Assembly (NCBI GenBank): GCA_002705165.1
Contig: PAJC01000043.1
Location: forward strand, 12,027 to 21,640
Reading direction: 5' to 3'
DNA from: Planctomycetaceae bacterium
GTDB taxonomy: Bacteria > Planctomycetota > Planctomycetia > Pirellulales > Pirellulaceae
DNA: 9,614 nucleotides
Position 1 is the stretch's first letter, and every line of letters begins with the position of its first letter. The notes beneath the pieces are model-generated. The model was not told the origin of the DNA and made no database searches. It saw only the letters and a program-made list of their open reading frames with translations. Below, in pieces: positions 6,765 through 9,614 of this stretch. The position numbers and the translations under genes were made by a program.

Positions 6765-7892
6765 TTAACGGATCCAGCCACCACCAATGACCATGTCACC
6801 ATCGTAGCAAACAACGGCTTGCCCCGGTGCAATACCATGAACCGACTGATCAAACGTGACTTGCAGTATTTTTTCGCCATTCATCTCGCTAATAGAGGCT
6901 GTGGCGTCCTGGGGAGCACTGTTGTAGCGGATCTGAGCCTGACAGCGAAATGGTTTTTCCGGCTCAGGCGTGATTAACCAGTTGGTACGATCTGCCTGCA
7001 AAGACGTCTTTCCCAGTTCATCATGACTGCCAAGTACGACCTGACGCGAATCACGATTGATTTTCACCACGTAATGTGGTGTACCGAGGGCGACTCCGAG
7101 GCCTTTACGCTGTCCGATAGTGTAATTTTCAATGCCGCTATGCCGCCCGACTACTGTACCATCGGTGGTGATGATCTCACCTGAGAGGTCGATTTCGCCG
7201 CGACGTTGTCGGACGAAGTCACCATGATGCCCTGACGTAACAAAGCAGATCTCCTGACTGTCTTTCTTATCAGCCACTCGTAAACTGATCCCTCTCGCGA
7301 TGTCACGAATTTCTGTCTTGGGGAATCCTCCGACCGGCAGCAACATACGCGATAAGTATTTCTGCTCGATCCCAAACAAGACGTATGCTTGATCTTTTGT
7401 ACCGTCGATTCCCCGGGCTAAGCGGATTTGGTTCTGTTGATCGTGAACCAGTCGAGCATAATGTCCGGTGGCCACATATTCGGCATCAATACTGTCGGCG
7501 TAATCGAATAGTCTGCCAAACTTGATCCAATTATTACACATCACACAAGGATTAGGCGTGCGACCGATGGTGTACTCGTCGACAAAGTAGTCAATGATCC
7601 GGCTAAAGTCTTTTTGCAGGTTTAAGGCGTAGAAAGGGATCGACAGTTTGTCCGCAACTTTCCTGGCATCCTCCGCATCGGAAGCACTGCAGCATCCCTG
7701 CTTGTGGTCAGCCCGGTTTTGCAAAAGGGGTAGTAGCGGATTCGCCTCTCCGCTATCGAGGTCACAGGCCGCGGCAGATTCTTCACCATGGCGCATAAAA
7801 ACGCCTATGATGTCATGTCCCTGTTCAAGTAGGAGATGAGCCGCCACACTACTGTCGACTCCTCCTGACATCGCTAATACCACTCGGGCCAT
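6765..7892 (-). CDS. mnmA: tRNA-specific 2-thiouridylase MnmA
   Basis: MnmA adenylates U34 of tRNA Lys, Glu and Gln and replaces its 2-oxygen with sulfur passed down the IscS/Tus relay. The 375-aa product has the ATP-binding PP-loop SGGVDSS (9-15). It has the first catalytic cysteine in PNPCVMCN (Cys116) and the persulfide cysteine in DSQEICF (Cys216). KDQAYVL (166-172) and GRHSG..NYTIGQRKGLG (249-266) are further family motifs, and a C-terminal beta-barrel ends the protein. Between the first domain's strand 2 and helix 2 is a longer than usual insertion (about residues 38-68) with Cys43 and a CC pair at 67-68. AGGGAG lies 6 bases before the ATG, a good ribosome site. The start is 21 bp after the miaB stop, so miaB and mnmA are very likely one operon, with prfB next. 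Confidence 0.95.
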   Translation of the reverse strand: MARVVLAMSGGVDSSVAAHLLLEQGHDIIGVFMRHGEESAAACDLDSGEANPLLPLLQNRADHKQGCCSASDAEDARKVADKLSIPFYALNLQKDFSRIIDYFVDEYTIGRTPNPCVMCNNWIKFGRLFDYADSIDAEYVATGHYARLVHDQQNQIRLARGIDGTKDQAYVLFGIEQKYLSRMLLPVGGFPKTEIRDIARGISLRVADKKDSQEICFVTSGHHGDFVRQRRGEIDLSGEIITTDGTVVGRHSGIENYTIGQRKGLGVALGTPHYVVKINRDSRQVVLGSHDELGKTSLQADRTNWLITPEPEKPFRCQAQIRYNSAPQDATASISEMNGEKILQVTFDQSVHGIAPGQAVVCYDGDMVIGGGWIR

Positions 7893-7898
7893 GCCCTA

Positions 7899-7904
7899 CT
7901 CCCT
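7899..7904 (-). promoter_or_regulatory. Ribosome binding site of mnmA
   Basis: AGGGAG on the minus strand stands six bases before the mnmA ATG, within the 21 bp gap after miaB. It indicates independent initiation on a shared mRNA. Confidence 0.65.
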
Positions 7905-7913
7905 GTCGCAGAT

Positions 7914-9332
7914 TTAGAGTGCGTAGACTTCGGGGCCGGCTTCCTGAGTGACGACTGCTCCGAAGAGTGTAAATGGAGTGGTTTCGTAAATAGAGACGGG
8001 CAGGATCTGGCCAGCCTGGCGCTCGTTACCATCAAAGACAACGATCCGGTCGCAATGTGTGCGGCCCACCATTTGTTTCAGAGGTCCGTCCGATCCCAAC
8101 TTGTCGGCCTTCTTGCTTGGACCTTCGACTAACACGTCGACTGAGTGCCCGATGAATTTTATGTTTTCTGCTTCACTGACTTCATTTTGAACCGCCAGCA
8201 GTGCATTGTTGCGTTCCTGCTTCACTTGATAGGGAACATCATCGATCAGTGTGGTCGCCGCTTTGGTTCCTTCGCGTTCACTGTACTTAAAAATAAAGCT
8301 GTTCTTGAAACGGAATTCGTGAATCGAGTCGATGCAGGTTTGGAATTCTTCGTCAGTCTCTCCGCAGAACCCAACAATGAAGTCACTCGAGACGGCAGCA
8401 TTGGGCAAAGTATCCCAAATTAAATGCATCATGTCACGGTATTGCTCGACCGTGTAGCCACGACGCATTCGTTTCAGCATGTCATTGTTACCGTGTTGCA
8501 ATGGTACGTGCAGGTACGGAGAAATTTTGGGCAGGTCACGAATAGTTTCCAGTAGTTCTTTTTTCATGTCCCTCGGGTAGTTAGTCACGAACTTAATGCG
8601 TTCGATACCACGGACTTCATGAAGTAAACGAAGTAGGTCAGACATCCGAGTTCTCTCGCCATCCGCATTGGTGAAACTATAACTGTTCACGGTTTGTCCG
8701 AGCAAAGTGATTTCCAGACAGCCCTGATCAGCCAGTACCTTTGCTTCTTCGACAATTTGTTGCGGGTTCCGCCCCTGTTCCGGCCCTCGGGTATTAGGCA
8801 CTACACAGTAAGTGCAAAACTTGTCACAACCGATCTGGATGCGTAAGTAAGCTTGATAGGGAGTGGGACGCATCGTCGGATCACGAAGAGGGTCGAACGT
8901 CTCATGACTTCGTTTGATGTCGTCGTTGCTGCCTTCGCGACGGCCTAAACCAACGGCCATTTGCTGTTCTTCACCATCACGTGCTTTGTCGATTAGATCG
9001 GGAACCTGTTGTAATTGCCCCGGGCCGACGATGAAGTCGACGTAAGGAGCTCGGCTAAAGATGATCTGCTGATCTTTTTGAGCCATACATCCCATCACTC
9101 CGATGATCTTGTCGGGATTGCGATTTTTCATCAATTTCAGCGTGCCAAGGGCACTGTAGATTTTGTCTTCAGCATGAGCACGAACGCTGCAGGTATTATA
9201 GAGAATCGTGTCAGCGGCTTTCACATCGGAAGTTAGTTCGTAACCGCGTTTGCGCAAATCAGCAACGACCATTTCACTATCCAGCATATTCATCTGGCAA
9301 CCGACGGTTTCTATATACAAATTATGTGACAT
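7914..9332 (-). CDS. miaB: tRNA-2-methylthio-N6-isopentenyladenosine37 synthase MiaB
   Basis: MiaB is a radical-SAM methylthiotransferase that adds a methylthio group to i6A at position 37 of tRNAs reading UNN codons. The 472-aa protein shows the family's three parts. The N-terminal MTTase domain has auxiliary-cluster cysteines Cys12 (VGCQMN), Cys48 (NTCSV) and Cys82 (MGCMA). The radical SAM core has CxxxCxxC at Cys169, Cys173 and Cys176 (GCDKFCTYC). A C-terminal TRAM domain follows (about 390-465). NTCSVR and the VVPNTRG after the SAM motif point to MiaB rather than RimO or MtaB. Length is normal and all six cluster ligands are present. It is the first gene of the leftward miaB-mnmA-prfB series, after a 147 bp spacer. 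A weak GAG-type ribosome site precedes the ATG. No miaA is in view. Confidence 0.95.
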   Translation of the reverse strand: MSHNLYIETVGCQMNMLDSEMVVADLRKRGYELTSDVKAADTILYNTCSVRAHAEDKIYSALGTLKLMKNRNPDKIIGVMGCMAQKDQQIIFSRAPYVDFIVGPGQLQQVPDLIDKARDGEEQQMAVGLGRREGSNDDIKRSHETFDPLRDPTMRPTPYQAYLRIQIGCDKFCTYCVVPNTRGPEQGRNPQQIVEEAKVLADQGCLEITLLGQTVNSYSFTNADGERTRMSDLLRLLHEVRGIERIKFVTNYPRDMKKELLETIRDLPKISPYLHVPLQHGNNDMLKRMRRGYTVEQYRDMMHLIWDTLPNAAVSSDFIVGFCGETDEEFQTCIDSIHEFRFKNSFIFKYSEREGTKAATTLIDDVPYQVKQERNNALLAVQNEVSEAENIKFIGHSVDVLVEGPSKKADKLGSDGPLKQMVGRTHCDRIVVFDGNERQAGQILPVSIYETTPFTLFGAVVTQEAGPEVYAL

Positions 9333-9369
9333 TACTTCTCGACCCGCTAACGTTAAAGGCTATCCCTTC

Positions 9370-9398
9370 AATTTGTCGGCAAAACTCCATCTTATCAA
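9370..9398 (-). promoter_or_regulatory. Possible miaB promoter
   Basis: On the minus strand TTGATA (9398-9393) is followed after 17 bp by CAAATT (9375-9370), which would leave a leader of about 30 bases before the miaB ATG. The -10 matches consensus at only three positions. It is offered for its position between the upstream stop and miaB. Confidence 0.25.
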
Positions 9399-9419
9399 TA
9401 GCCTCAATAGCGTGAACCG

Positions 9420-9455
9420 CTAAAGTGGTAAAACTAGTTCCTACCTAGGGTGGTA
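9420..9455. repeat. Direct repeat CTARRGTGGTA x2 upstream of miaB
   Basis: CTAAAGTGGTA (9420-9430) and CTAGGGTGGTA (9445-9455) match at 9 of 11 positions and start 25 bp apart. They lie in the spacer between the oxidoreductase stop and miaB. They could be operator copies, but chance is not excluded. Confidence 0.35.
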
Positions 9456-9479
9456 ATTAGGAGAGTCAGAAAGCTAAGG

Positions 9480-9614
9480 TTATGCCCCGACCGTAAGCAT
9501 TTGCTGTTCATCTGCTGACTGTTGAGCCAACAGAATCATTTCTAAAGCGTCACAGGCCTCCTCGGTAGTAACCAATGATGGTTCAGCCCCCGATTCAATG
9601 CAGCGAGCAAAATA
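9480..9614 (-). CDS. C-terminal end of a probable Gfo/Idh/MocA-family oxidoreductase (cut by the right edge)
   Basis: Only the last 44 codons are in the window. The peptide reads YFARCIESGAEP, then a TTEEACDALEMILLAQQSADE helix and a short TVGA end. The pattern f-x-x-c-I-x-x-G-x-x-P-x-v-x-x-x-E-a-x-x-a-l-x-x-i-x-x-A-x-x-S is typical of the C-terminus of NAD(P)-dependent Gfo/Idh/MocA sugar dehydrogenases, which are numerous in planctomycetes. Substrate and cofactor cannot be judged because the Rossmann domain is outside the window. Other proteins can share this short helical end, so the call is tentative. It ends 147 bp before miaB, in the same direction, with no clear terminator between. Confidence 0.55.
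   Translation of the reverse strand, partial: YFARCIESGAEPSLVTTEEACDALEMILLAQQSADEQQMLTVGA

Noticed and set aside
6605..6880. Separate 91-aa ORF upstream of prfB
   Set aside because: Its last 27 codons are the 5' part of prfB, joined through the CTT TGA C frameshift. Its upstream half overlaps the mnmA 3' end in another frame.
1..9614. CRISPR arrays, insertion sequences, tRNA or rRNA genes, defence or prophage modules
   Set aside because: No regularly spaced repeats, transposase-like proteins, cloverleaf-like segments or phage genes were seen; the content is housekeeping with spacers under 200 bp.

Overview
This is a 9.6 kb chromosomal window, roughly half G+C, filled almost entirely with housekeeping genes. 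It most likely comes from a member of the Planctomycetota. That placement is an inference. It rests on the character of the proteins: an MnmA with a long Cys-containing insertion ending in DHKQGCC, a NadA whose C-terminal cysteine motif is CMCATMYRID, and two conserved-looking proteins of no recognised family. Weak or absent Shine-Dalgarno sequences before most starts also fit. A lipoprotein N-acyltransferase implies a Gram-negative type envelope. No transposase, integrase, CRISPR array, rRNA or tRNA was seen.

Layout: nearly everything is on the minus strand. At the left edge (1-2845) lies a tightly packed run read right to left: pabA/trpG (glutamine amidotransferase), moeA (molybdenum cofactor insertion; ATGA overlap with pabA) and lnt (apolipoprotein N-acyltransferase; cut by the left edge). 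A 161-170 bp divergent intergenic region separates pabA from nadA (quinolinate synthase), the only plus-strand gene. NadA converges on a minus-strand gene for a small protein with an SH3/KOW-like N-terminus and a long Ala/Glu/Pro/Thr-rich tail. A hairpin between the two looks like that gene's terminator.

The right half (4209-9332) is a minus-strand series: miaB (tRNA ms2i6A37 methylthiotransferase), mnmA (tRNA s2U34 thiolase), prfB (peptide release factor 2), an unrecognised 190-aa protein, then the SH3-like protein. The first three all act on decoding accuracy or termination. prfB is split into two frames by the classic CTT TGA C programmed +1 frameshift and is intact once this is read through. 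A 44-codon C-terminal fragment at the right edge resembles a Gfo/Idh/MocA-family oxidoreductase.

I do not see an obvious new multi-gene system. The items most worth a second look are the twin short linear motifs in the SH3-like protein, the unrecognised 190-aa protein, the spacing of the prfB frameshift stimulator, and a perfect 9-bp inverted repeat just after prfB.
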